Shown piece after piece: positions 9,451 to 21,479 of a stretch of DNA of 64,000 nucleotides (position 1 is the first letter of the stretch; every line of letters starts with the position of its first letter). Both the position numbers and the translations under genes were made by a program. The notes beneath the pieces were generated by a model that searched no databases, had not been told where the DNA came from, and saw only the letters and a program-made list of their open reading frames with translations. This DNA is from Mimachlamys varia. Its lineage: Eukaryota > Mollusca > Bivalvia > Pectinida > Pectinidae. The stretch spans positions 28,140,201 to 28,204,200 of the forward strand of contig OX392527.1 of assembly GCA_947623455.1 (NCBI GenBank). Direction: 5' to 3'.

Positions 9451-12400
9451 AGCAACATTATTTTCACATTTTGGCGAGAAGCCTATCCAAACATATTTCC
9501 ACAGCCACACCCTCATCATTCAGAATTATTGATTATTTTGCACATTAAAAAAGTTGACTCTGCATGTTAAAAAATGTATCAATTTTCCGGAACTCCTCGG
9601 CATTTTCCTTCAACAACACATATCAGTGTTCCCTGCTTTTCTTTGATATTATCAAAATATAGATTCTTATTTATTATGTCACAGAATATTAAAAATATTT
9701 AGGTTTCCTTTCAATTTTTTGCAGCTTTAAACAAATAATTTTCGCTATGTATTTTTTATGAAAAGTCTAGAGGAGTTTTTTCCCCTACAAATTTCAATCC
9801 CTTATATCTTCGATATAAACGCATGGCCTAACAAAACTTTTGTTAATTTTTATGTATTTCATGTAATGTTCGTATCAAATCTTCAAAATGTTAATGACAT
9901 AAATCCTCGTGAGCCATCTTCCTTAAATTTTCAATGGAAAACAAATAAAGCAATCACTAATCTAATAGAGCCAACCTCTCTCCGTGTATTCGGAATACCT
10001 TGGTATGATAGGAAAGCGTAGACGTGACATTTCCTACTCCTTGCCTTATGTTTTGTACTACATGTCGACTACGTCGTCTATTATCGATGTGTCGGAAACG
10101 TCGTTAATTCACTTTAACAAGCGTTTGCTGTCAGATGAATTATTTACAGGGTCACGTGTAATTGATTCCTTGTCGTTTGTTGAAAGTACCGTTGTGTTTT
10201 GAATATTTAAAATTGTTTTACTTTTCGATTGTTTAATAATTTTAATTGATTTCGATTCGGTGGTCTTAATAACCCTGGTGTGCGTGTTTTCACTCCGCAA
10301 AGAGAGATTTTCATTTGTAGTATGTTCGTCATTTATTACGACTCTACAAGATTCAACAAACATTGAAATTTGACTTCTGAAATTGCTTAATTTCAAAAGT
10401 CAATCAACAAAAGCAGGAATTAATTTAACTGTTATTTGTTACACCTTAATTGTTGATTTCTGTTTTATATTTTCTGTTTGTTTTGATACGTGTTTAGATG
10501 GGTTTCTGTCCGTACATATGTACGTTTGTTTGTCAGCCTTGTTTTGACTTATATACATGTATATTGCTTTACATGTACCTGCCGAGTCAAGTGTGGCTGA
10601 GGCCCCTAAATAAGAACTACTTCAGCGGAAGTGAGCTACATTTTGTGTCCCTGTAGATTATTAAGCTATACAAATACATGTATATACAGGGCTTCCGCGG
10701 TTGTACACGCTACCAAGGAAGACTAGAATTCACATTGATACCCATTCATAATGCAGATGACGTCATCTATTCGGTTTGTGTTTGCAGGAAGATGAGTTTT
10801 GAGATGCAAAATAATTTAAAAAAAAAAAATTGAAAAAAAATATTTGTTTGTACATGCACTTCCAAACTCGGAAGAACATAACATGATTACATACTAATCG
10901 ATACACTAAAATGTAAATGATGTTTTGATTGCTATGATTTACAAACGCTGGTTCAGTACGCTCATATAATTTCCGACGACGTTATTATATTAGACTGCTT
11001 GTTGTGTGCTTATTAAATACGGGATTTCAGGAACAATTACCCAGACGGATTTTTTACTCCACTCTTAATGAAATATTCACAAACACCGCCGTGCTTGTGT
11101 CTCCAAATCAGCCTGGATGCTGGTATTTACTGGTAAATGGATCACTAAAACGCCCTTAAAAGGATAAAGATCTACAATTTTCTGGCGTCGCTATTTGACA
11201 ACAAAATAGCAAAGTTCGTGTAGTGATGATCTAATGCAACATCGTACGTGTCAAGGTATTTTTGTAGGAGAGTTGACTACAATGCCATGTAGATTTGCAT
11301 TTCGTATTGTCTATACAAGTCAACTTTTGCCATGGCAAGTTTTGCTATTGAAAATTCGTTGTATCAAAAAGAGAAAAACACTACTAGTACTACACAATTA
11401 TTTATCTGTTTATGTGTATTCACCTGAAAACATGTATATGACCTTTTGTATTAAATGACATTTTTAATCAACTTCACTATGTGTTTAACCGTATTTCGGA
11501 CACTTCATCATTGGACAGGTTTGATTACACTTTCTTCTGCCATTTTCACTACGACGAGGCAACGGCAATTCGCGCTTCTGATTGGTCAATAATTAGCACA
11601 TGTTAATGTATTGATTATTCACCTCTGACCGGGGCGCCGGGCAGGGTTTTGGTTGTTATATTAACTTCGCGTGCATGGATTCTGCATGTTTCGTTGTAAC
11701 ATTGAAATATATTTAGAACTATGAAAAGTGTTTTGATCATTAGCGTATAGGGAAAATAACACTCATTTAATAAACAACGAGAGTCATTCGGCTACGTTTG
11801 ACTTCCTGACAACAATCTGCGTGTGCATTTTGTTAAACCCTTGTTTCAAATCTAATGGATTTTCAAATGCGAAATTCCCGGTCCAGTGTAGCAATCAAAA
11901 TTAAAATGTAGGAATATTTGGTTTGAATTCCTATTTTGGTTCCAGATTGAATATATTTTACCTGTGGTTAATGAACCTGTACTGGCAGTCTGACGCCGAG
12001 AGCTTGCCGGATACATCATGTCTTTTATAATCATAGCGATTTGTGTGAATGACAGGTCTTCACCGTTGATCTCTTTCTCCTTCTTTGAACATCTCCACCA
12101 GGGCGGCGCTGACTGTTTAGATACATGTACACGTGGTTATGAGGAGCATCCAATTCTTATATTTCTAGCTTCTAATGCTGGTTCCCTATTTATAGATGTT
12201 GTATCAGTGACAGGATAGTTTGTGATAAGATAAGATCGTATACTATACCCTCCCTTTCCGTTCTTTACATCTCAGCAGCTTCTCCCTGTGCGCTTATTAC
12301 GGTGGCTGCCTTTTACCTAAAAACAAGGAGAAAATTAGACACTTCCTCATCCTCGGTCTTTCACCCTTCCATATTTAAAGATATTTGTTTCTTTCTTCTT

Positions 12401-13412
12401 CTTTCGTTCCGTGAGAATGAAAATATAAAAATCCAAATCCACACTATCCTTTTCTAAGAACAAAATGATAATATGTTTTCTGATGTTGATGAACGAAAGG
12501 TGATCTCAGAAATATTGAATATCGATCTCTTGGGGAGAAAATACAAACACAAACAAAAGGAACGAAAGGGGGTTATGCCACCAATCCGCCACCGTAGATT
12601 GACTTGTTATTGCGTTCCTCTCCAGACCCTATTTAAATGGGCTGCGCGTGTTGACTTAAACTCTAGGAAAATAATGCTTCCGAAATTCCTTGATCCTCCC
12701 TACCCTAATAAAACTAAGACAAAACGCAGTGATAGAACTGCTTGGAAGGTTTTGGTTAGCTGCTTGTAACGCGAGGTTTAATTTTAATACTATAGCAGGG
12801 TGTGTACACAAGTGTAACATAGATTTGAGATAACTTGTGTAAAACTATTCAAGACTCAATTCACTCAACTGTTAAAACTATCGTAGATTTTTGTCATTGA
12901 TAACGTATTTATTCCTATGGACGTTGCTGCTTTCGTCTGTTTAGTATTTGATGTTTTCGCAAACATCGATCAGTGAACATGCACTCGCTACTGATTCGTC
13001 AGGCTAGGAGTAGTAAAACTCTAGTTCTTCTATACCCGTATCTACCGATAACCGTGTACCGTTGGTCACTACAGGCCAGTAGGCAGTCCGTGATACTGAC
13101 CACATGATGGACTGAGTGGTTTAGCCGAAGGCCTGCTGCCAACTCTCGTGGACACACTTAATAAGAATTGAGGAGCCTTCACATCTGGATGATAAATAAG
13201 GACAATGTTAATTATAGAGGACATATTATGAGAAGCTGAGCGCCGTGATCGAGCGGAGAAATTACCGCACAGCTAATAAGGTAGGTAGCACTTGTTTACC
13301 TGTTATTGTTTGTTGTGTTAATGAGGGATACGTATGCTTAGCTATAACAGCGTCAAACACTGTTGTGTAAATTATATTAGTCTTAATGCTATTCTGTGTA
13401 ACAGTACATATT
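9451..13412. other. Gene-free interval
   Basis: AT-rich sequence with several open frames of 60-98 codons (the longest, about 98 codons at 12473-12769, is Lys/Arg-rich and unrecognised). None has a domain, convincing start context or splice signals. An A-rich run lies near 10818-10851. Confidence 0.45.
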
Positions 13413-13509
13413 GTAAGTCACGGGTATAGTGTAAGTCACGGGTATAGTGTAAGTCACGGGTATAGTGTCATTCACGGGTATAGTGTAAGTCACGGGTATA
13501 GTGTAAGTT
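13413..13509 (+). repeat. 18-bp minisatellite, five copies plus a partial
   Basis: GTAAGTCACGGGTATAGT repeats head to tail from 13413; the fourth unit is a variant (GTCATTCACGGGTATAGT) and the sixth is truncated. Confidence 0.95.
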
Positions 13510-14239
13510 ATCGAAATGTCTTTCCTGCCGTGGAATTATCTTTCAAGTTCTTTTAAATTCCGATAATTTCACTTCCAGTTACACATTGACCCTCTTGTTC
13601 AGAGTATACCGTCTCAACAAGAGCTATTGCTACCCCGAACAAAATTAACGGTCTTGTTTTGTGGTAATTAAATCTAGTTTTTAACAATTTTGTTACCTTT
13701 TTAATAAAACCTGCGTGTACAATTTGGAAAGCATCTCGATACTGTTGAAAATACCAGTACATATAACATGCTGCATTCCCTACGAACATATTATACACTG
13801 CATATGTTTTTTCTCGATTGCTAAAAACCGAAAGTCAACCACGTTCAAAGTAGGTTTAAATCGAATAGCATCTGAAAATAAGATAACGTTACTTTGTAAT
13901 TATAAGTGTGGATTAAGCCTGATCGAGGCTGACTAGGGGCTGACTAGGATAAATGAACATTGGCATTTTCTAAATCTGGATCTTTTTCATGAACACAGAC
14001 CTAAGAATCTAAGTAAAATGTGTTAGTCTATCAATACAGTCTTGGACTACGGACACGAAATCATCTGTATCCGATATTATAAACCTCTGTATGTCAGAGA
14101 CTAAAGAAAATGTCGAGTAATCATGAAAAGGAATTTCAGAAAACGCTGTAGTAACGAAACCAATCACGGATTTTAAGGGAGAGTACTCGTCACTATAATA
14201 GAGCAAAATTCATTGATCAGCACTCATAGAGAAAAAAAC

Positions 14240-14870
14240 AAAGGTTAGTGTCAAAAGGACAAATTATTGGGTAAGTATCAATAAAGGACAATTCAAAAGT
14301 CAGTGTCAATGAGGAAAACACAAAGGTCAGTGTCAATAAGGGGAAATTAATGGGTCAGTATCAATCAAGGACAATTCAGAGGTCAGTGTCAATGAGGAAA
14401 ACACAAAGGTCAGTGTCAATAAGGGGACATTCATGGGTCAGTATCAATCAAGGACAATTCAGAGGTCAGTGTCAATGAGGAAAAAATAGTATGTCTGTGT
14501 CAATAGGGATACATTATTTGCTTGTGTCAATGAGGAAAACCATAGGCCAGTATCAATGGGAATAAATCATAGGCCAGTATCAATGGGAATAAATCATAGG
14601 CCAGTATCAATGGGAATAAATCATAGGCCAGTATCAATGGGAATAAATCATAGGCCAGTATCAATGGGAAAAAATCATAGGTCAGTATCAATGGGGGGAA
14701 ATATATAGGTCAATGTCAATTGGGGAAAATCCTATGTCAGTATCAATGGGGGAAAATACATAGGTCAATGTCAATTAGGGAAAATTCATGGAAATATACA
14801 TGGGGAAATTCATAGGCCAGTGTCAAAAAGGGAAATTTGATGGTCAGTGTCAAATAATGGAAAAGTATAC
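14240..14870 (+). repeat. Irregular minisatellite, ~25-34-bp units
   Basis: Units share GTCAGTGTCAAT or GCCAGTATCAATGGG followed by an A-rich segment. The centre (about 14530-14690) is homogeneous with a 26-bp unit of five to six near-identical copies; the flanks are diverged and vary in length, as expected when an array homogenises from the middle. Confidence 0.9.
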
Positions 14871-15959
14871 GGCAAGGAAGTTTTAATATCATATAAAGAA
14901 GGTGTTTCAATTTGATGTGATATGTAAACTAAGTTAGTTATCTTTCAATGCAATGAAATTATAACATGACAAATTCAATATTGCACAAACTTGAGACTCG
15001 ACCTTCACCTACAACCTGGTACAAAGGAAGGTGAGGAGCAGTCGTTCATCAACTCTGGGAATTCTACATGTACATGTACTTACTTACATATGCAACCACA
15101 CGTACATAGTTGACACATTCTCAGAATTAAAAAGCTATATTTCCAAGCTTGACTGAAGGAGATTCATTTTATGCTGGTGACGAGTGCAATGTTTTAAAAG
15201 ATGAATTTTAATCATTAATCGCTACCATTACCACTCAAAGTGATTACTGTTAAAAGAACTAGCACTGTCGCCGTTTGTCTGTTGGAGACGATATTGAAGA
15301 CCAATTTTTAATGTGACAACGCCATTCATCAGATTGCTGACAACGATAGAAATAATAGTAACATCTTACAAATGAATTCCTTTAAATACTCTTCATTATC
15401 GTCAACATCGATAAAAATAAAAACCGGTTCTTAAAATGGAACTTTATGGCCTTAACCATTGACAGGTGCTAATGTAGATTCTGAACCGATTAATGATGCT
15501 ACTCTGTTTTCTGTGGTAAAATTGATCATTACGTGTAGAAAGAAGTACATCAGTAATGCATATTACGTGTAAATTAAAACGCAACCTTTGTTATTGCCAG
15601 GTAAGGTTGAAGTCTTAACGGCCCATCAACTCATTGTGGGGTAACACTGTAGCAATGGCAGTATAAAAGATGCAAGAATGTTCGGGGAACTACCGACAAC
15701 TATGTCATTATTACGCATTACTTGATAGTAATAAGTATGATATATCCTTATTTTTCAACACATAGATAAAGATGCCAGAACGTACTGACTTAACAATGTT
15801 AATCACAAGAGTTCGATCCAAGGAGAGGAATACGTGCACTATGCATTAAAAAACATTTTGTGTTTAATTTTTTTGAGTTTACAATAGTGCACAGTAATAC
15901 GACAAAATGGGAAAGTATTCGATGAAATAAGAAATTAAAATAAGTATTTCACTCACAAT
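14871..15959. other. Gene-free interval
   Basis: AT-rich sequence without a recognisable frame, repeat array or RNA gene. Confidence 0.5.
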
Positions 15960-16165
15960 AGTCCGTCGAAATCTGCCCCCGTGAGGGGGTGAGGTGTTCT
16001 GCTGGGGGCCTACTGCAGTGTACTTCACTGTTGCAGCAGTATTGAGTCGGCATCAGTTACACACTATCGCATGGAGGCTTGACTTTCCCTCACATAACAC
16101 ACGCCGGAGCCGTCCTTGAAAACCTTAGCTGTTGATAATGAAATCTTATAAACCAAAGCAACCAT
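15960..16165 (+). repeat. Dispersed repeat R2, 3' part
   Basis: Contains GAGGTGTTCTGCTGGGGGCC, ACACTATCGCATGGAGG and a tail of the form GCCGTCCTTGAAAACCTTAG followed by GTTGATA...AACCAAAGCAACC. The same order of motifs occurs at 26425-26945. The tail resembles those of mollusc SINEs, but a tRNA-like promoter was not identified. Confidence 0.75.
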
Positions 16166-16429
16166 CGTGACGTAGACCTTACCCGGAACCGGAGTTTGCT
16201 CCCTTAGATATTAATATCCTTACTTGGAGTTATTTCCCTTGCCAGGGTTTCGTTTATCATCAATCTTCGTTGGAAAGTGTTGGTTTGATTTCTCGCAGGC
16301 ACATTGGTAAAGGGTTTGTTTTGATTTCTTGCAAGCGCGTTGGTATAGAGTATATAGCCCGGGATGTTGTTAATGCAAGTATTACCGTTTCGGTGGTTTT
16401 ATAGGTATAAAAATATCAGTTACACAACA

Positions 16430-17926
16430 TAATGTTAATCATCTATCAATAACACAATATAATGTATATATCATCTACCAGTAACACAATATAATGTATA
16501 TCATCTATCAGTAACACAATATAATGTATATCTTCTATCAGTAACACAATACAATGTATATCATCTATCAGTAACACAATACAATGTATATCATCTATCA
16601 GTAACACAATATAATGTATATCATCTATCAGTAACACAATATAATGTATATCATCTACCAGTAACACAATATAATGTATATATCATCTATCAGTAACACA
16701 ATACAATGTATATCATCTATCAGTAACACAATATAATGTATATCATCTATCAGTAACACAATATAATGTATACCATCTATCAGTAACACAATATAATGTA
16801 TATCATCTATCAGTAACACAACATAATGTATATCATCTATCAGTAACACAACATAATGTATATCATCTATCAGTAACACAATATAATGTATATCATCTAT
16901 CAGTAACACAATACAATGTATATCATCTATCAGTAACACAACATAATGTATATCATCTATCAGTAACACAATATAATGTATATCATCTATCAGTGACACA
17001 ATATAATGTATATCATCTATCAGTAACACAATATAATGTATATCATCTATCAGTGACACAATATAATGTATATCATCTATCAGTAACACAATACAATGTA
17101 TATCATCTATCAGTAACACAATATAATGTATATCATCTATCAGTGACACAATATAATGTATATCATCTATCAGTAACACAATATAATGTATATCATCTAT
17201 CAGTAACACAATATAATGTATATCATCTATCAGTAACACAATATAATGTATATCTTCTATCAGTAACACAATATAATGTATATCATCTATCAGTAACACA
17301 ATATAATGTATATCATCTATCAGTAACACAATATAATGTATATCATCTACCAGTAACACAATATAATGTATATCATCTACCAGTAACACAATATAATGTA
17401 TATCTTCTATCAGTAACACAATATAATGTATATCATCTATCAGTAACACAATATAATGTATATCATCTATCAGTGACACAATATAATGTATATCATCTAT
17501 CAGTAACACAATATAATGTATATCATCTATCAGTGACACAATATAATGTATATCATCTATCAGTAACACAACATAATGTATATCATCTATCAGTAACACA
17601 ATATAATGTATATCATCTACCCGTGACACAATATAATGTATATCATCTATCAGTGACACAATATAATGTATATCATCTATCAGTAACACAATATAATGTA
17701 TATCATCTATCAGTGACACAATATAATGTATATCATCTATCAGTAACACAATATAATATATATCTTCTATCAGTAACACAATACAATGTATATCATCTAT
17801 CAGTAACACAATATAATGTATATCATCTATCAGTAACACAATATAATATATATCATCTATCAGTAACACAATATAATATATATCTTCTATCAGTAACACA
17901 ATACAATGTATATCATCTATCAGTAA
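16430..17926. repeat. Large 30-bp minisatellite, about 50 copies
   Basis: Units contain ATCATCTATCAGTAACACAA followed by TATAATGTAT. From 16681 every unit is exactly 30 bp; near 16680 and 16470 there are 2-bp TA expansions. Variants (GTGAC for GTAAC, TACAATG, ACATAATG, TATCTTCT) recur in patterned order. Because 30 is divisible by three and the unit lacks stops in some frames on both strands, frames of 414 codons (-) and 314 codons (+) run through it. They encode simple decapeptide repeats and are not genes. Confidence 0.97.
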
Positions 17927-18119
17927 GCATTGTATGATTCCGATTTACAGGCTAGCATCTACATTTAATCATTATTTAATTGTACTGATATTTTGGTAAC
18001 ATTGAGGAAAAGGAGCGAGCACTTCGGCAGTTAAATATTCTGACTACACCTGCTATTTCAATGCCTTTATTATACATGTATGTAGTTCTGTACAATAACT
18101 TGACCAAAACTGCCATGTA

Positions 18120-18560
18120 AGTAGGCAGTAAGAATTGTACCTGCTTCCCCCATTGCATAATCTCAGAGACGACTAAATTAGGGATCTTATCTTTCCTATT
18201 CTGTGTAAACATCATTCTCCTTCTTAATGTCTCCGTTCACACTACCCCACTTTTGGCCTTTAGTTGAGCGTTCGTCCGTGTTAGGAAGGTTTTGCGTTCT
18301 GTCCTCAGGTCTCTGTTACTGGTAGTAACCAACCTCAGCTTGACGCTCAGTATAATGGGAGTTGAAAGACTGGTACACCCGTTGTCAGTATATAATGTGA
18401 CCGGTGGGGTGTTCTACCGGGAGCCTTCTGCAATACACTTCAGTGTGGTATCACTTACATTGTAAATTCGGCAAAAGATCCGGAATCGCGTAAATTAGGA
18501 TGCCGTCCTTATATGGCCCTGTTGTTAATACAAAGTAAAAACAATCAAACCACACCGACC
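18120..18560 (+). repeat. Dispersed repeat R2, nearly full-length copy
   Basis: Starts near GTAGGCAGTAAGAATTGTAC, includes GACGACTAAATTAGGGATCT, GCTTGACGCTCAGTATAATG and TGACCGGTGGGGTGTTCTAC, and ends with a CCGTCCTTATATGGCCCTG tail followed by AACAATCAAACCA. It matches the inverted copy at 47355-47715 nearly throughout. Confidence 0.8.
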
Positions 18561-19741
18561 AGACTTGGCCAGAATTATGTAATTTACCGGAAGGTTGATT
18601 AATTGACGCAACATGTGACGTCATTGTCCACAACGTAAAATATGTGCAAGGGAAGCAGAATGGATCGGTATACCTGTCACAAAATGACGTCACAGAACTG
18701 ACAATTTGTTAAAAAAAATGAATATGTTGTGCATGCATCGCCCTGACGTACCCTTTTCAGATATGCGGTGTTTGTGGATTATATTTTGATAGAAACGAAA
18801 TACTGTACGTGCAAACGATTCATGTTACCATGTCCTTGCAAAGCGATAGGAACCTTACAAGTTTAGAGCGGCCATATATAGGTACGAGGTTAAGAATCTC
18901 ACACGGTCAGAGTGACCAAAACAAGGTAAGGGGTTAGGTACCTCACACGGCCAGAGTGACTATATCCATGCATAGCATTAATTAAAGTCTCTTGCATTAC
19001 GAAATTATTCATTAAGCAAATGACATTTTCTGCTGACAGTTAGACGTTGCCTGCGAACGCGTCTACGGAACGTAGAGTTTATGTTTTAGCCTTCCCAATG
19101 GTTACTTTGTAATACGTTATGTCAATATGTATTCCTATATTCCTATATTGTCATTATGGATATTGAAAATTAAATTTGCACCATACCTAAATGCTAGTCT
19201 AACCAACGGAGCAATCGATGTATAATCAATACGATAAAGTTGAAGCCGAAGGAAACATCAGTGGAAATGTTGAACGTAAACAAACAGAACAATATACATA
19301 AGTATGTATTGTATTATGTACCATCTGTCGAGCAACACCAATCCTCTTTGTTAATACTCTTTCCGCTTGCCGATTTCAGATACAGTAAAATAATTTAATC
19401 GCTAATCTGCAGTCAATTACCTTTAAATAGTAGAACTAATATCAACACCGCCGATGAATATTCTATATGCTAGTTGTAAGGCCGGTGAAATGCCATAGAA
19501 TCGGACTATACAGTTCACGTGGCTAAATTTGTACCGGTAAATCCGCTGCGTAAAACATTTTAATGGAACATAAATATTTTGTCGTGATCATTTTTCACGC
19601 TCTGTCCACTGGCGGAGACGATGCGCCTCGTTTCACAGATAATTCCGATGGATAATGACAATTGAATTTGCATCATACTTGAGTGCTAGTCAAAACAACG
19701 GGACAATCGGGTGTACAATCAATACGAGAAAGCTGGATATA

Positions 19742-19955
19742 GCCGAGGGAAACATGACCTTAGTGTGTAAGGTCGGGGGAAACATTGCCTCATTGTGTAA
19801 GGACGGGGGAAACAATGTCTTAATTTGTAAGGTCGGGGAAACATCACCTCAGCGTGTAAGGTCGGGGGAAACATTGCATTAATGTGTAAGGTCGGGTAAA
19901 CATCACCTTAGTGTGTAAGGTCGGGGGAAACATTGCCTTAGCGTGTAAGGTCAAG
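19742..19955 (+). repeat. ~28-30-bp minisatellite, about seven copies
   Basis: Units of GTGTAAGGTCGGGGGAAACA followed by TTGCCTTA or a variant. Small length changes between units break any long reading frame. Confidence 0.9.
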
Positions 19956-20158
19956 GTCACGACAGCGAACAACCGGTGTCTTTCTCGCATACATTTGTGT
20001 CTATTTACTAATAAGCTGATAGCTTTATTTTATTTTGTGCTATTTTTGTTAAATTGTCTAGAAATATTACCCATGCTATACCAGATAGTGTCTTTGAAAA
20101 CCACGGATTTTTGACAAGATCCCACTGCAGTGTGATGATAGGATAACTCGACGTACAT

Positions 20159-20176
20159 TTTATATATATATATATA
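20159..20176. repeat. (TA)n microsatellite
   Basis: About eight TA dinucleotides in a row within otherwise ordinary AT-rich sequence. Confidence 0.85.
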
Positions 20177-21120
20177 TCAGAGGACATCACAGGTAGGAAT
20201 GGACAGTCATTTTGGTCAGTCGTATAACCAACCATCCATTACAGTTGTCCAAAACTACGGACCACCACATGTATTATCTTAACATCAAAATGACCACTGG
20301 TCAACTCGGGATGCCCGAAGGTTGTTTTTGACTAAGTTAAAATCTAATGGAAAATAAATGGCCGTGTTTTATCTGAGGACGACTTGTCCCGCGGCTAAGT
20401 GAATGACGACCAGTGTGTATTAGATTTTAGACACACTTGGTTTAAACGTAAACAATCACTATTGAACCTTCCTTAATCTGTTTTACATCTTCAATGTCTT
20501 ACTCGTGTGATAGCAATCAGAATTATAACTTGTCAAGCATGACGGCTTTATCTACATGTACCATGTAAAACGTTTTCAGAACTAGAAGATATATTCAATC
20601 ACTTTAACGATGCGTACCAGTCGGCTCATTATTCGTTATTTGAGTTTTCTTTGTTTCTTATAAAATAAAACTGAAATTATATTTAAGAAAGGCAAACCGA
20701 TGTTTATACATTGTGCCATTTTCGAAGCATTTTTAAAAGAATAAAATTTGCTAAAAAAGACTTTGTCCTGGTGAATAAGATGTGCAATTAAACTGGAAAA
20801 ATGACCGAAACATCATTATAATAAGGAGTAGAATATGTGTTGTAGTTCATAGTACCTTATATATTTACCAGCATTAAAGTCAACCAATTGTGAATTGGAC
20901 GGGTTGTTTTCCGGTTTAGTCTTTGGTCTTATCATAATGCAATGCGTCAAGCATTTATTTCCCAATGTAATACTGTATTTTCTTTTTTAATATTTGCATG
21001 TTTACATATAACCAAACATACACAGAACACTGTTGCACCTCCCCCAAACCCACCTACCACCCTAAGATTTCGACATCGAAACTAGTTTTGAAAGCTAACT
21101 TACCGTCATTATCTTTCCTC
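20177..21120. other. Gene-free interval
   Basis: No recognisable coding frame, RNA gene or repeat array. Confidence 0.5.
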
Positions 21121-21139
21121 AAACAGATCGCATTCATGA

Positions 21140-21475
21140 AAAAAAAGTCAGAGAATACCAAAGCGTCAACAAAACCATAATCCGAACTCAAAATCGATAA
21201 ACTAGGGGCAAAATAGGAACAAAGGAAAGATTTACATGGAGACTCTCGTAAAAGCACAAGAGAATAAGACAAGGTGTTCCGGAAGAGTAAGCGTTTTCTG
21301 CTTCATCGACGACACCCGCCATGTAAATCTTGGTCACATCCAAGTAAGCATCAATCCTCAAAATGAGAACCGAGTCATCATTGTCATCACAACAAGTAAA
21401 CACACTAACAAGCAATCTCAAAAACGTCCATCTTCATATCACACAAAGATACAGAATATTTCTCGATGATATCAA
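21140..21475 (-). repeat. Dispersed repeat R1, full-length copy (inverted)
   Basis: On the minus strand it reads from CTTTGTGTGATATGAAGATG through GGTTCTCATTTTGAGGATTG and GATTTACATGGCGGGTGTCG to TTTTGCCCCTAGTTTATCG. The same motif order is present at 42440-42745 (inverted), 31860-32110 (internally deleted) and 34093-34240 (degraded). Open frames of 72-77 codons on both strands here belong to the repeat. Confidence 0.85.
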
Positions 21476-21479
21476 GATG

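Noticed and set aside
9105..9548. 147-codon frame
   Set aside because: It has no recognisable domain and passes through the 19-G tract as a glycine run.
13060..13170. tRNA-like segment around AGTGGTTTAGCCGAAGG
   Set aside because: No cloverleaf, anticodon arm or B box could be built.
16446..17937. Open frames of 414 and 73 codons (-) and 314 codons (+)
   Set aside because: They are translations of a 30-bp minisatellite; both strands are open at once and the product is a perfect decapeptide repeat with no other sequence.
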